This document shows, one piece after another, positions 34,929 through 46,340 of a stretch of 64,000 nucleotides of DNA. Origin of the DNA: Tepidanaerobacter acetatoxydans Re1 (lineage in GTDB: Bacteria > Bacillota > Thermosediminibacteria > Thermosediminibacterales > Tepidanaerobacteraceae); assembly GCF_000328765.2 (NCBI RefSeq), contig NC_019954.2:624501-688500 (forward strand). Reading direction: 5' to 3'. The position numbers and the translations under genes are program-made. The notes beneath the pieces were generated by a model. It was given only the letters and a program-made list of their open reading frames with translations. It was not told the origin of the DNA and did no database searches. Numbering within the stretch: the stretch's first letter is position 1; every line of letters starts with the position of its first letter.

Positions 34929-35231
34929 ATGGAACTTAAAAAAATAAAAGACCCTTATATAGAGAGACTTTTTGATGCCATATTACTTTTGGAGAACAGA
35001 GAAGAGTGCTATCGTTTTTTTGAAGACATATGTACTATAGGAGAAGTGCAGGCAATGGCTCAACGGTTGCAGGTGGCCGAGATGTTAAAAGAAGGTCGGA
35101 CGTATACCGATATTGCTCAAGCTACGGGAGCCAGTACTGCTACAATAAGTAGAGTAAAGAGGTTTTTACATTATGGCTCAAATGGCTATAATATAATTTT
35201 AGAGAGACTTGAAAAGACAAAGCAACAATAA
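34929..35231 (+). CDS. YerC/YecD family TrpR-related DNA-binding protein
   Basis: The 100-residue protein has the TrpR-like fold: a helical N-terminus (DPYIERLFDAILLLENREECYRFFEDICTIGEVQAMAQRLQVAEML) and a helix-turn-helix (YTDIAQATGASTATISRVKRFLHYGSNGYNIIL). In Bacillus, yerC lies directly upstream of the pcrA-ligA region, as here. The regulated genes are unknown. ATG 34929 lies after AAGGAGG. Confidence 0.9.
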   Translation: MELKKIKDPYIERLFDAILLLENREECYRFFEDICTIGEVQAMAQRLQVAEMLKEGRTYTDIAQATGASTATISRVKRFLHYGSNGYNIILERLEKTKQQ

Positions 35232-35276
35232 GATTAGCGTGGTCTCCACGCTTCTTTTGTGTCAGGGAGGTTTTCA

Positions 35277-37448
35277 ATGAATTTTTTAGATGATTTAAAT
35301 CCACAGCAGAAAAAAGCTGTCACACATCCATCCGGTCCGCTGCTTGTACTTGCAGGGGCAGGCAGCGGCAAAACTCGAGTTCTGACATACCGCATTGCCT
35401 ATTTGATAAGAGACAAAAATGTAAACCCTAAAAATATAATAGCAATTACTTTTACCAATAAAGCAGCACGAGAGATGAAAGACAGAATAAAGCAATTGCT
35501 TCCCGAAATCGAGGACATGTTTGTCAGCACATTCCATTCTGCTTGTGTAAGATTTTTACGCATGGATATTGACAAATTGGGTTACAATAGAAATTTTATA
35601 ATATTTGATACGCAAGACCAACAGGTTCTAATGAAAGATTGCCTTAAAACCTTAAATATTGATGACAAAAAGTTTGCTCCGACTGCAGTTTTAAACTATA
35701 TAGGCAGGGCAAAAGACCGTCTTCTTGTGCCTGAAAAATGTCTTGACAATGCTAAAGATGTTCGCGAAAAGACTATGGCACAAATCTATGCTCTATATCA
35801 AAAGCGCTTAAAGGAAAATAATGCATTGGATTTTGATGATATTATCATGAAGACTGTAGAACTGTTCAAGACATTTCCTTCTGTGCTTTCTTACTACCAA
35901 AATCGTTTTCCATATATTCTTGTAGATGAGTATCAAGATACTAATATAGCCCAGTATGAGCTTATACGAATGATGGCGGCAAAACACCGAAATTTATGTG
36001 TAGTAGGTGATGATGATCAAAGTATATATAGTTTCAGAGGTGCTGACATTCGAAATATATTAGAGTTTGAAAAAGATTTTCCTGATGCTACGGTAATACG
36101 TCTTGAGCAAAATTACCGCTCAACTCAAACCATATTAAACGCCGCCAATGAAGTTATTGACCATAATTTTGGCCGTAAGAAGAAGACGCTTTGGACTAAT
36201 AATGGACAAGGTGATAAAATAACTTTGGTTACTCTGGAGGATGAACATCAGGAAGCGTATTTTATTGCCCGGGAAATTAATGAATTAGTCTTCAGAGAGG
36301 GTATAAACTATGGAGATGTGGCTGTACTCTACAGGACTAATGCACAGTCAAGAGCATTGGAAGAAGCTATGGTAAAAACTGGTATTCCATATAAGATAAT
36401 TGGAGGTCTAAGGTTTTACCAGCGCAAGGAAATAAAGGATATTTTGGCTTATGTACGAGTTATAGCTAATCCGTCTGATGATGTAAGCCTTATGAGAATA
36501 ATAAATGTTCCGAGAAGAGGCATAGGGGATGCTACGGTAAACAAGCTGAAGGCAGCAGCTGAAGAAGGGAATAAAAGCGTTTTTGACATAATAACAAATA
36601 TAGACCAGCTATCACTTTCCCCATCACTTAAAAACAAACTGCAAAAGTTTCGCCTAATGATGGAAGATTTTATACGTATGTCAAAGACAATAGCTATACC
36701 GGACTTAATGAATCATATTCTTGAAGAAACCGGGTATATGGATGAATTGGTAAACGAAAATACAACCGAGGCTTTGAGCCGAATAGAGAACCTTCAGGAA
36801 ATGATAGGTGCGGCTAAAGAATTTGAACAAAGGTCATCAGACCTGGGACTTGAAGATTTTCTTACGGAATTGGCTTTGGTATCGGATGTGGATGACATGC
36901 AAGAAATGGAACAGGCCGTTGTATTGATGACTTTGCACAGCGCCAAAGGATTGGAATTTCCGATAGTATTTCTATCGGGGATGGATGAGGGTATTTTTCC
37001 GCATTCCAGGTCGCTTTTAGATGATAATCAGTTGGAGGAAGAGCGAAGACTGTGTTATGTAGGCATTACAAGGGCTCGAAAAAAACTTTATCTTACAAGA
37101 GCCTGGCAAAGAAGCCTTTATGGAAATACATCATATTATATGTCTTCAAGGTTCTTAAATGAGATTTCTCCAGAATATCTAATAGAATCATCAGGTGATA
37201 CAAAAAATAATATAAATACTCGATCATCCGAAACTAAAGTTCTTAAAGACAATACAGAATCTCCCCCGGAGAATAACGAACAAATTGGCCCCATTAGGCC
37301 CGGTGACCATATAAAACACTCTAAGTGGGGCGAAGGTATTGTTACAGATATAGACGGCATTGATGAGGATGCTCAAATATCCATAAACTTCCCTTCAGTA
37401 GGTGAAAAGCATCTGATATTAAAGTACGCTCCCATAGTAAAAATATAA
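35277..37448 (+). CDS. pcrA: ATP-dependent DNA helicase PcrA (UvrD family)
   Basis: This 723-residue superfamily 1A 3'-5' helicase is used in repair and in removing proteins from DNA. Motifs include Q-motif LNPQQKKAV, Walker A LAGAGSGKTRVL (K32), Ia ITFTNKAAREMKDRI, II LVDEYQDTN, III VGDDDQSIYSFRGAD, IV QNYRST, V TLHSAKGLEFPIVFLSG, and VI EERRLCYVGITRARKKLYL. The C-terminal Tudor-like RNA-polymerase-binding domain is present (GDHIKHSKWGEGIVTDIDG). ATG 35277 sits behind GGGAGG. It is followed by ligA after 212 bp. Confidence 0.97.
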   Translation: MNFLDDLNPQQKKAVTHPSGPLLVLAGAGSGKTRVLTYRIAYLIRDKNVNPKNIIAITFTNKAAREMKDRIKQLLPEIEDMFVSTFHSACVRFLRMDIDKLGYNRNFIIFDTQDQQVLMKDCLKTLNIDDKKFAPTAVLNYIGRAKDRLLVPEKCLDNAKDVREKTMAQIYALYQKRLKENNALDFDDIIMKTVELFKTFPSVLSYYQNRFPYILVDEYQDTNIAQYELIRMMAAKHRNLCVVGDDDQSIYSFRGADIRNILEFEKDFPDATVIRLEQNYRSTQTILNAANEVIDHNFGRKKKTLWTNNGQGDKITLVTLEDEHQEAYFIAREINELVFREGINYGDVAVLYRTNAQSRALEEAMVKTGIPYKIIGGLRFYQRKEIKDILAYVRVIANPSDDVSLMRIINVPRRGIGDATVNKLKAAAEEGNKSVFDIITNIDQLSLSPSLKNKLQKFRLMMEDFIRMSKTIAIPDLMNHILEETGYMDELVNENTTEALSRIENLQEMIGAAKEFEQRSSDLGLEDFLTELALVSDVDDMQEMEQAVVLMTLHSAKGLEFPIVFLSGMDEGIFPHSRSLLDDNQLEEERRLCYVGITRARKKLYLTRAWQRSLYGNTSYYMSSRFLNEISPEYLIESSGDTKNNINTRSSETKVLKDNTESPPENNEQIGPIRPGDHIKHSKWGEGIVTDIDGIDEDAQISINFPSVGEKHLILKYAPIVKI

Positions 37449-37627
37449 TTTTCATATTTTAAAAAGTCAATTTTCACCTAAAAATAACAGCATACTGTTC
37501 AAATTATAATAAAGTGCAACTTATACTGACCATAAATTTAATGAATAAGGTTTCTATGGCAGAATCAAATGCAATTTAGCAAAGCATTTTTACAGAAATT
37601 TTAACAATAACAATTCCAAAATAATAA

Positions 37628-39688
<2,061 letters not shown>

Positions 39689-39733
39689 AAATTAATTTTC
39701 AGTGCGAAAATACTCAAAAATGGAGGAGAAAAA

Positions 39734-40357
39734 TTGAAGGACAGAGAATTCAAACAAGAAGTTGTTCGCACAGCTAAAAAAGCCGAACAGATGGGTTTAT
39801 GCCAATACAAGTCCGGTAATTTTAGCACAATCGATCGAAATAATGACTTGGTTTACATTACTCCATCAGGCATATCCAGAGAAGAACTTACGGCGGATAT
39901 GATAGCGGTGGTAGATATGAATGGCAACATTGTGGATGCTCCTTATAAACCTTCTATAGAGGTTTCAATGCATATAAATACTTACAATATAAAACCTGAA
40001 GCTCTTGGTATAGCTCACTCCCATTCAAGGTATGCAACTTTATTTGCATGTATGGGGAAAGAAATATTGCCGGTGACGGTTGAAGCGATTCATTATGGTG
40101 GAAATGCCGTAAAAGTGGCTGAATATGCGCCACCCGGCAGTCAAGAACTTGCCGAAAGCATAGTCCATGCCTTAAAGGATTCGGATGTGTGCCTTTTGAA
40201 ATATCATGGTGTATTGGCTGCCGGTGAAAGCGTGGAAAAAGCATTGCTCAATGCAATATATGTGGAAGAAGTAGCATTTCTATATTACCACTTATTGGCA
40301 ATAAACCAAACCCAGTTCATGCCACAGGAGCTGCTTACAAGCCTAAAAAATGGTTGA
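39734..40357 (+). CDS. Class II aldolase/adducin family protein (fuculose-phosphate aldolase-like)
   Basis: The 207-residue zinc enzyme has CQYKSGNFS (phosphate loop), YITPSGISREEL, KPSIEVSMHINTY (catalytic glutamate), the zinc pair in AHSHSRYATLFAC, and the third histidine in LKYHGVLAAG. Family members cleave L-fuculose-1-phosphate, L-ribulose-5-phosphate (epimerase) or methylthioribulose-1-phosphate. It starts at TTG 39734 behind GGAGGAG. A terminator separates it from the LevR-type operon, but a role in aldolytic use of the polyol phosphate made there is possible (inference). Confidence 0.88.
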   Translation: MKDREFKQEVVRTAKKAEQMGLCQYKSGNFSTIDRNNDLVYITPSGISREELTADMIAVVDMNGNIVDAPYKPSIEVSMHINTYNIKPEALGIAHSHSRYATLFACMGKEILPVTVEAIHYGGNAVKVAEYAPPGSQELAESIVHALKDSDVCLLKYHGVLAAGESVEKALLNAIYVEEVAFLYYHLLAINQTQFMPQELLTSLKNG

Positions 40358-40483
40358 TAACACTAAAATAAGATGATTTTAGGATTAAACCAATTTAAGT
40401 TATTTTAAATGCATAAAAGCCTTGATACTGCGTCTGTTAAATTAAATATAATATCTATGCCTTACATATTAAGTTTCTTAGAA

Positions 40484-40512
40484 AGAACCTCTATGTGAGG
40501 TTTTTTTTATTT
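40484..40512 (+). terminator. Terminator after class II aldolase gene
   Basis: GAACCTC and GAGGTT around TATGT, followed by TTTTTTATTTT. Confidence 0.8.
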
Positions 40513-40750
40513 TCAACGGAAAGATTAAAGTCAAAATGAAACTTTGATGTCTCTATATAAAGTATCTGATGTTCTAAAACTCGTTTAAAGACAAAAAAGC
40601 TTGCTCAAAAGTTAGCAATTGTTCGCATCAAATTAATTACTCGGCAAATAATACGAGTGGTAGATTTTGCGGCATATAATGTTAGATAGAAGTATGCTGA
40701 ATAATCTCAAAGCTGACTGCAGTAACTAACTACAAAATCTTCAAACATTT

Positions 40751-40766
40751 CGGCATGAATGTTGCA
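40751..40766 (+). promoter_or_regulatory. Sigma-54 (-24/-12) promoter before regulator gene
   Basis: CGGCATGAATGTTGCA carries the invariant GG (40752-40753) and GC (40764-40765) exactly ten bases apart and matches TGGCACGNNNNTTGCW at all but two defined positions. The regulator gene begins about 137 bases further on. Confidence 0.7.
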
Positions 40767-40902
40767 TAAATTGTGTATAGAAATAAGATTACGATTATTA
40801 AAGTCCAACTAGCAAATGTCAACAACTGAAACAAAATATCTGATGCATTAATCAAACTAAAAAGGAGTAGCTTTAATAAGCTTTTTGAAAGGTGATGAAT
40901 TT

Positions 40903-43890
40903 GTGAAAGAGAAACTTAAAAATCTTATTAAAACCGAAGACAAGAAAAATCCATATACCGATGAACAATTAGCTGAAATTTTAAATTTACGAAGGGATGC
41001 AGTCACTGTTTTAAGGGGCGAACTAAATATCCCGGACTCGAGAGAGCGACGGAAACCCTATCTTACTCAAGAAATAAAGGAAATACTCTCAAAAAGCAGC
41101 AATATATCCAACAGGCAGCTTACAAAGATAATCCAAGATAGGGGTTTTGATGTATCAAGATTTCTTGTATCTCAAACAAGGGATGAGATTGAAAGGGATG
41201 CGGCTGAAACTGCTCCGAAAGAAATTGGCCGAGCTCAATATTCGGATGATGTAAGACAAAAGATAAACAGAAATTTTCAAAATATGCCAAAATGCCCTGA
41301 GGAACTAACTGCTTTCAGAAGCATAGTCGGTTTTGATGGAAGCTTAAAACCACAGATTCAGCAAGCTAAGGCTGCCATATTATACCCACCACGCGGCCTT
41401 CACACTCTAATTTTAGGGGCTACTGGAGTCGGCAAGAGCAATCTGGCTGAGGCTATGTATGATTATGCTATTGAAGTCGGAGTTCTCCCAGATAAAGCAC
41501 CTTTTGTTATTTTTAATTGTGCAGATTACGCAGAAAATCCGCAGCTTCTCTTATCACAGCTCTTTGGCCATGCAAAGGGATCCTATACCGGAGCTGCTGA
41601 GGCAAAAGAGGGATTGGTTGAAAAAGCCGATGGAGGTATTCTGTTTTTGGATGAAGTCCACAGGCTGCCTCCTGAAGGCCAGGAGCTGCTGTACTACTTG
41701 ATGGATAAGGGGAAATTTCGACGCATGGGAGAAACTGAAGCGGAACGTACCGCAAATGTCTTAATCATTGCAGCTACTACCGAAGATATAGAATCTGCAC
41801 TTCTTTTAACCTTTCGCCGAAGGATACCGATGACTATTGAGCTTCCTCCACTTTCCGGAAGGCCTCTTGATGAAAGATACAGTATATTACGGAATTTTTT
41901 CAATGAAGAAGCCAATAGAATAGGAGTTAAAGTTAAAGTAACCCAAGAGGCGCTAAGGGCTTTACTGCTGTATGACTGCCCGGGAAATATAGGGCAATTG
42001 AGAAGCGATGTTCAAGTTGCGTGTGCACGAAGCTTTCTAACTTATGTAGGCGGCCAAAAAGATTATATAGAAGTTGATTTAACAGATTTACCGGCTCATG
42101 TCCGAAGAGGCCTTCTTAAAATAGAAAATCGCAAGCCCGAGGCTGAAAATTTTCTAAAAGGGGATTTATTGGCAATACCTGGCCAAATAGATATTAAAGT
42201 CGGGCCTAAAGAAAACCTTTATGCATTACCTCGTGAAATTTACCAGTATATTGAGGAAAGATTTCAAGAACTTGAAAAACAGGGCTTAAAACAGGATGTA
42301 ATAAACAGGGTGATTGGTGGAGAACTAGAAATTAAATTTCAGCAATTAATAAGGCAAGTGGAAACCAGCCATCAAACTCTTGCAAAACAGGACTTGGTAG
42401 GTATAGTGGGGCAAAATGTCGTTGAGATGGCTGAAAAAGTCACAAGAATAGCCGAGAGGCGGTTAGGAAAAACGGACGATCAACTATTTTACTGTCTTGC
42501 CATACACTTGAGTGCAACCCTTGAAAGAATTGAGCTTGGGAAACCTATTGTTAACCCTCGACTGGATAGAATCAAAAGTGAATATAAGTTGGAATACAGT
42601 ATAGCTGGTGAAATGGTAAGACATATTGAAGCATTATCAGGATATAAATTGCCTCCTGATGAGATTGGATTTATAGCCATGTATCTTAGAACGATTACAA
42701 AACCTATTGATATTAAAAAGGGAAGAGTAGGGGTTGTTGTCCTTTCTCACGGTAGGGTGGCTCAAGGAATGGCAGATGTTGCAAACCGTCTGCTAGGCGT
42801 AAACCATGCCGTTGGAATAGAAATGTCTTTAGACGAAAAACCTGAATCAGCTCTTCAACGAACCATTGAAGCAGTAAAAAAAGTTGATGAAGGCAAAGGC
42901 GTTCTACTGCTGGTAGACATGGGCTCGCTGATAACCTTTGATGAGATAATTACTAAAAAAACAGGCATTCCTACAAAAACCGTCGGCAGAGTCGATACAG
43001 TTATGGTGTTGGAGGCAGTAAGGAGGGCGATTTTACCGGATTCTCAGCTGGACGAAATTGTGGAAATCATTGATAAGGATAAAATAGGCCTTGGAAGATT
43101 TATACCTTCTGATATCGCTGCAAAAGATAAACGGGCTATCATAACCTTGTGCATCACAGGAGAAGGAACTGCTGTAAAAATAAAAAGACTTATAGAAAAG
43201 ATGTTGCCAGGTATTGAAAAAGAAGTAGAAATTATTCCTGTAGGGATTGCGGGAGATGAAGATATATCAAAAAAAATAGAGAGGCTCAAATCAGAATATG
43301 ATGTGGCAGCAATTGTCGGTAGCATTAATCCCCAAGATGATTTTATACCCTTTATCCCGGTGGAGGAAATAGTAAATGGAAACGCAGTAGGAAAATTAAA
43401 AAATATAATTGGAAATGTATTACCTCAAGAAAGCCCAATAAATGATCCTATTGTTAAGTTACCCTTAGCTTCTGCAATTCATGAAGAACTTATAGAGATT
43501 GAGCCTGATTACAAGACTAAGAACGAAGCATTAGATGGACTTGCCAAGATTTTAGTCAAAGGCGGATATGTAAAAGAAGGCTTCCTGCTTGACGTGTATA
43601 AGAGAGAGATTATGGGTCCTACATTAATAGAAGGGAAATATGCTATACCCCACGGAAACCCCGAAAATGTCATAAAACCTGCTATAGCCATAGCTATATT
43701 AAAAGAACCCGTAGAATGGTTGGAAGGAAATGCGGTTGATTTAGTTTTCATGCTGGCGGTAAATGAGCAATCGAAAGATATTGTTTTAAATTTATATAAA
43801 TTATTTCAGAATCCTAAATTTGTACCAAGCCTGCAGGTTTCCCGCAGTTCAAAGGAAGCAAAAAATATAATTTTGGAGCTTTTGTTTTAA
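40903..43890 (+). CDS. LevR-type sigma-54-dependent transcriptional activator with PRD and PTS domains
   Basis: The 995-residue regulator has an N-terminal helix-turn-helix (about 1-50), then a sigma-54 activator AAA+ domain (about 130-370) with Walker A GATGVGKSNLAEAM (K178) and the sigma-54 contact loop as GSYTGA (226-231) instead of GAFTGA. Walker B GGILFLDEVHRLP follows. A PRD with H535 is next, then an EIIA-Man-like domain with H616 in VLSHGRVAQGMADV and an EIIB-like segment (TLCITGEGTAVKIKRL). A C-terminal type-2 EIIA domain carries H917 in YAIPHGNPENVIKPAIA. Phosphorylation of these sites by the PTS tunes its activity. GTG 40903 follows AAGGTGAT. It lies directly upstream of, and should activate, the PTS operon. 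The EIIA tail is homologous to the operon's own IIA. Confidence 0.92.
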   Translation: MKEKLKNLIKTEDKKNPYTDEQLAEILNLRRDAVTVLRGELNIPDSRERRKPYLTQEIKEILSKSSNISNRQLTKIIQDRGFDVSRFLVSQTRDEIERDAAETAPKEIGRAQYSDDVRQKINRNFQNMPKCPEELTAFRSIVGFDGSLKPQIQQAKAAILYPPRGLHTLILGATGVGKSNLAEAMYDYAIEVGVLPDKAPFVIFNCADYAENPQLLLSQLFGHAKGSYTGAAEAKEGLVEKADGGILFLDEVHRLPPEGQELLYYLMDKGKFRRMGETEAERTANVLIIAATTEDIESALLLTFRRRIPMTIELPPLSGRPLDERYSILRNFFNEEANRIGVKVKVTQEALRALLLYDCPGNIGQLRSDVQVACARSFLTYVGGQKDYIEVDLTDLPAHVRRGLLKIENRKPEAENFLKGDLLAIPGQIDIKVGPKENLYALPREIYQYIEERFQELEKQGLKQDVINRVIGGELEIKFQQLIRQVETSHQTLAKQDLVGIVGQNVVEMAEKVTRIAERRLGKTDDQLFYCLAIHLSATLERIELGKPIVNPRLDRIKSEYKLEYSIAGEMVRHIEALSGYKLPPDEIGFIAMYLRTITKPIDIKKGRVGVVVLSHGRVAQGMADVANRLLGVNHAVGIEMSLDEKPESALQRTIEAVKKVDEGKGVLLLVDMGSLITFDEIITKKTGIPTKTVGRVDTVMVLEAVRRAILPDSQLDEIVEIIDKDKIGLGRFIPSDIAAKDKRAIITLCITGEGTAVKIKRLIEKMLPGIEKEVEIIPVGIAGDEDISKKIERLKSEYDVAAIVGSINPQDDFIPFIPVEEIVNGNAVGKLKNIIGNVLPQESPINDPIVKLPLASAIHEELIEIEPDYKTKNEALDGLAKILVKGGYVKEGFLLDVYKREIMGPTLIEGKYAIPHGNPENVIKPAIAIAILKEPVEWLEGNAVDLVFMLAVNEQSKDIVLNLYKLFQNPKFVPSLQVSRSSKEAKNIILELLF

Positions 43891-43913
43891 GAAACAAAAC
43901 CTACCAGAAGTGT

Positions 43914-43929
43914 TGGAATGGAACTTGCA
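43914..43929 (+). promoter_or_regulatory. Sigma-54 (-24/-12) promoter of PTS operon
   Basis: TGGAATGGAACTTGCA has GG and GC exactly ten bases apart and matches the consensus at all but two of its defined positions. It lies about 100 bases before the IIA start codon and directly after the gene for the sigma-54 activator. Confidence 0.85.
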
Positions 43930-44031
43930 ATAATTACATAACGAAATAATTAATTAAAATTAGCGGAAATTGCTGACATTACTTAATTTCATTGTAAAAG
44001 TGGTTCTAAAGGTTGAAGGAGGTTACATTCA

Positions 44032-44505
44032 GTGGAAATTTCAGAGCTCATTAACGAAGAATTAATTATCGTAAATGCAAAGGTAACAAGCCAAAAAGAG
44101 ATATTTGAAATGTTATTTAAAAAATTACTAAATAATGGATATGTAAGGAAAAGCTTTTTAGTTGGAATTATGAATAGAGAAAAAGTTTTTCCTACAGGAT
44201 TATTTCTTGGAAGTAATAATATTGCAATACCGCATACAGATGCTGAACATGTAATAAAACCAGCTATTGCATTAGCTACTCTAGAAAAACCAGTAATTTT
44301 TAAAAATATGGCCAATCCCATTGAAGACTTACCTGTAAATATAGTATTCATGCTAGCGCTAAACTCGCCACATGCTCAAGTTAACATGCTTCAGCAGTTA
44401 GTAAGCCTCTTTCAAAATAATACTTTTCTGCAAAAAATTTTAGAAGCAGAAGGTGGTGATGAGATAGTAAGGGTTATAAAAGATTGCTTAAAAATGAAAA
44501 AGTAA
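44032..44505 (+). CDS. PTS sugar transporter subunit IIA (galactitol/fructose type)
   Basis: The 157-residue type-2 EIIA domain has the phosphorylated histidine in NNIAIPHTDAEHVIKPAIALATL (H68). It passes phosphate from HPr to the IIB partner. It starts at GTG 44032 behind AAGGAGG. It is the first gene after the sigma-54 promoter and clearly related to the last 140 residues of the adjacent regulator (shared VIKPAIA and VFMLA.N blocks). Confidence 0.93.
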   Translation: MEISELINEELIIVNAKVTSQKEIFEMLFKKLLNNGYVRKSFLVGIMNREKVFPTGLFLGSNNIAIPHTDAEHVIKPAIALATLEKPVIFKNMANPIEDLPVNIVFMLALNSPHAQVNMLQQLVSLFQNNTFLQKILEAEGGDEIVRVIKDCLKMKK

Positions 44506-44528
44506 TGCTAAAAAGGAGAAGAGGTAAC

Positions 44529-44852
44529 ATGAGAAGTAACGGCAAAAGGGTTGTACTAGTAGCGTGTGGTACAGGAATTGCCACTTCTACGGTTGTCGCA
44601 GAAAGAGTAAAAAAAATAATAGAAGAAAATGCGATTAACGCAGATGTTGTTCAATGTAAAATGTCTGAAGTAGCATCAAGAGAAAATGAAGCAGATTTAT
44701 TGGTTACAACCTCAATCTTACCAAAAACTTATAAAATTCCTGTAGTTAATGCAATGGGATATTTAACAGGAATGGGGGTTGAAAAGTTAGATCAACAAAT
44801 TTTAGACTATCTAACCTTAAAAAACTCGGAGGTGAAAAAGAGTAATGGATAA
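44529..44852 (+). CDS. gatB: PTS galactitol-type subunit IIB
   Basis: The 107-residue protein has the P-loop-like phosphocysteine motif VVLVACGTGIATSTVVAERV (C13) typical of EIIB-Gat, and a short alpha/beta fold ending LDQQILDYL. It receives phosphate from the IIA and gives it to the incoming polyol. ATG 44529 follows GGAGAAGAGG. It overlaps the IIC gene by 8 bases, indicating translational coupling. Confidence 0.93.
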   Translation: MRSNGKRVVLVACGTGIATSTVVAERVKKIIEENAINADVVQCKMSEVASRENEADLLVTTSILPKTYKIPVVNAMGYLTGMGVEKLDQQILDYLTLKNSEVKKSNG

Positions 44853-46194
44853 TTTATTAAATATTGTCCAATACATTTTAGACCTGGGCCCTAGTGTAAT
44901 GTTACCGCTCGCGTTGACAATTATTGGTATATGCTTTGGGCAAGGTTTTAGCAAGGCATTCAGGTCAGGCATTACTATAGGTATCGGTTTTGTGGGTATA
45001 AATCTTGTAATTGACTTACTTGTGAGTAACTTAGGCCCGGCAGCACAAGCTATGGTAGAAAGATTTGGATTGCAATTGCAGGTAATAGATGTAGGCTGGC
45101 CAGCAGCTGCGGCTATAAGCTGGGCATCACCGATTGCTGCTTTTATTATACCCTTAGCATTAATAGTAAATCTTATAATGCTTCTTACTGGGACTACCAA
45201 AACTATGGATATAGATATTTGGAACTATTGGCATTTTGCAGCGACAGGAGCTTTTGTATATGTTGTAACTGGAGGAAATGTGATGTTCGCACTCATAGCT
45301 GCAATTCTCAGAGAAATAATTGTACTGAAAATAGCAGATTGGACTGCTCCTATGGTTCAGAATTTTTTCAATCTGGAAGGTATATCTTTACCAACGGGTT
45401 CAACAGTTGCTTATGCAGTATTAGGGATTCCATTGGGGAAAATCATAGGAAAGATTCCTGTGCTAAAGGATATAAAAGCTGATCCGGAGACAATTCAAAA
45501 AAGATTTGGTATTTTTGGAGAACCCATGATGATGGGATTGATTCTAGGATTATTATTAGGTATTCTTGCTGGTTACGATTTTGCTAGTGTAGCACAAATT
45601 GGTATATCAATGGCTGCTGTTATGCTCTTAATGCCACGGATGGTTAGGATTCTGATGGAAGGATTGATACCTTTTTCAGAATCAGTAAGGGAGTTTTTGC
45701 AAAAAAGATTTAAAAATGCTGACGATATTTATATTGGATTAGACGCGGCAGTTGTAGTCGGTCACCCTTCAGTAATAGCTACCGCTCTAATTTTAATTCC
45801 TATAACAATCTTTCTAGCAGTTATTCTACCTGGAAATAAAGTATTGCCTTTTGGCGATCTCGCAACAATAGTATTCTACATTGCATTTATCGTAGGAGCT
45901 ACAAATGGAAATATAGTTCATTCTGTTATCACTGGTGTAATATTAATGACTACAGCATTATATATGGCAACTGATCTTGCACCACTACACACTATAATGG
46001 CAAAGCAGGCTAAATTTGCTATTCCGGCAGGTACATCTATGATTTCAAGCCTAGACGAAGGAGGAAATTTGCTAAACTGGCTTATTATAAAAATGTTTCA
46101 AGTATCTTGGGGATGGATTATATTAGTAGTAATAGCAATAATTGGATTAATTCATTATTTTTCAAAGATAAACAAAAGCACTGTAGGACAATAA
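44845..46194 (+). CDS. gatC: PTS galactitol-type subunit IIC (membrane permease)
   Basis: The 449-residue permease has about ten to twelve hydrophobic segments and GatC family motifs such as SVMLPLALTIIGICFGQGFSKAFRSGITIGIGFVGINL, WPAAAAISWASPIAAFIIP, DIWNYWHFA, FGEPMMMGLILGLLLG, DAAVVVGHPSVIATALILIP and the late PAGTSMISSLDEGGN. It moves and phosphorylates a polyol, galactitol or a relative such as arabitol. GGAGG precedes ATG 44845. Confidence 0.93.
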   Translation: MDNLLNIVQYILDLGPSVMLPLALTIIGICFGQGFSKAFRSGITIGIGFVGINLVIDLLVSNLGPAAQAMVERFGLQLQVIDVGWPAAAAISWASPIAAFIIPLALIVNLIMLLTGTTKTMDIDIWNYWHFAATGAFVYVVTGGNVMFALIAAILREIIVLKIADWTAPMVQNFFNLEGISLPTGSTVAYAVLGIPLGKIIGKIPVLKDIKADPETIQKRFGIFGEPMMMGLILGLLLGILAGYDFASVAQIGISMAAVMLLMPRMVRILMEGLIPFSESVREFLQKRFKNADDIYIGLDAAVVVGHPSVIATALILIPITIFLAVILPGNKVLPFGDLATIVFYIAFIVGATNGNIVHSVITGVILMTTALYMATDLAPLHTIMAKQAKFAIPAGTSMISSLDEGGNLLNWLIIKMFQVSWGWIILVVIAIIGLIHYFSKINKSTVGQ

Positions 46195-46264
46195 ATATCA
46201 TTAATTATTATTCGAATCTTGCCTCATATTAAGAATAAATAATAAAAAATAATGAATTAGAGAG

Positions 46265-46304
46265 GTTACCTCCTGACTTCCGATTAAAAGGTGCAGGAGG
46301 TAAC
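46265..46304 (+). terminator. Hairpin between PTS and dehydrogenase genes
   Basis: GTTACCTCCTG and CAGGAGGTAAC are perfect 11-bp arms with an 18-base loop. The downstream run is weak (TGCTTTAAAGATTTT), so it may be a partial terminator or an RNA-processing/stability hairpin rather than a full stop. Confidence 0.5.
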
Positions 46305-46340
46305 TGCTTTAAAGATTTTATCGAAAGGAGATAATGATGT

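Larger units (their letters stand above)
40358..40902. other. Intergenic region upstream of LevR-type regulator
   Basis: No gene is seen in 545 bp. It holds the aldolase terminator (40484-40512), an inverted repeat ACTCG..CGAGT (40639-40658) that could be an activator site, and the sigma-54 promoter at 40751-40766. Confidence 0.55.
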
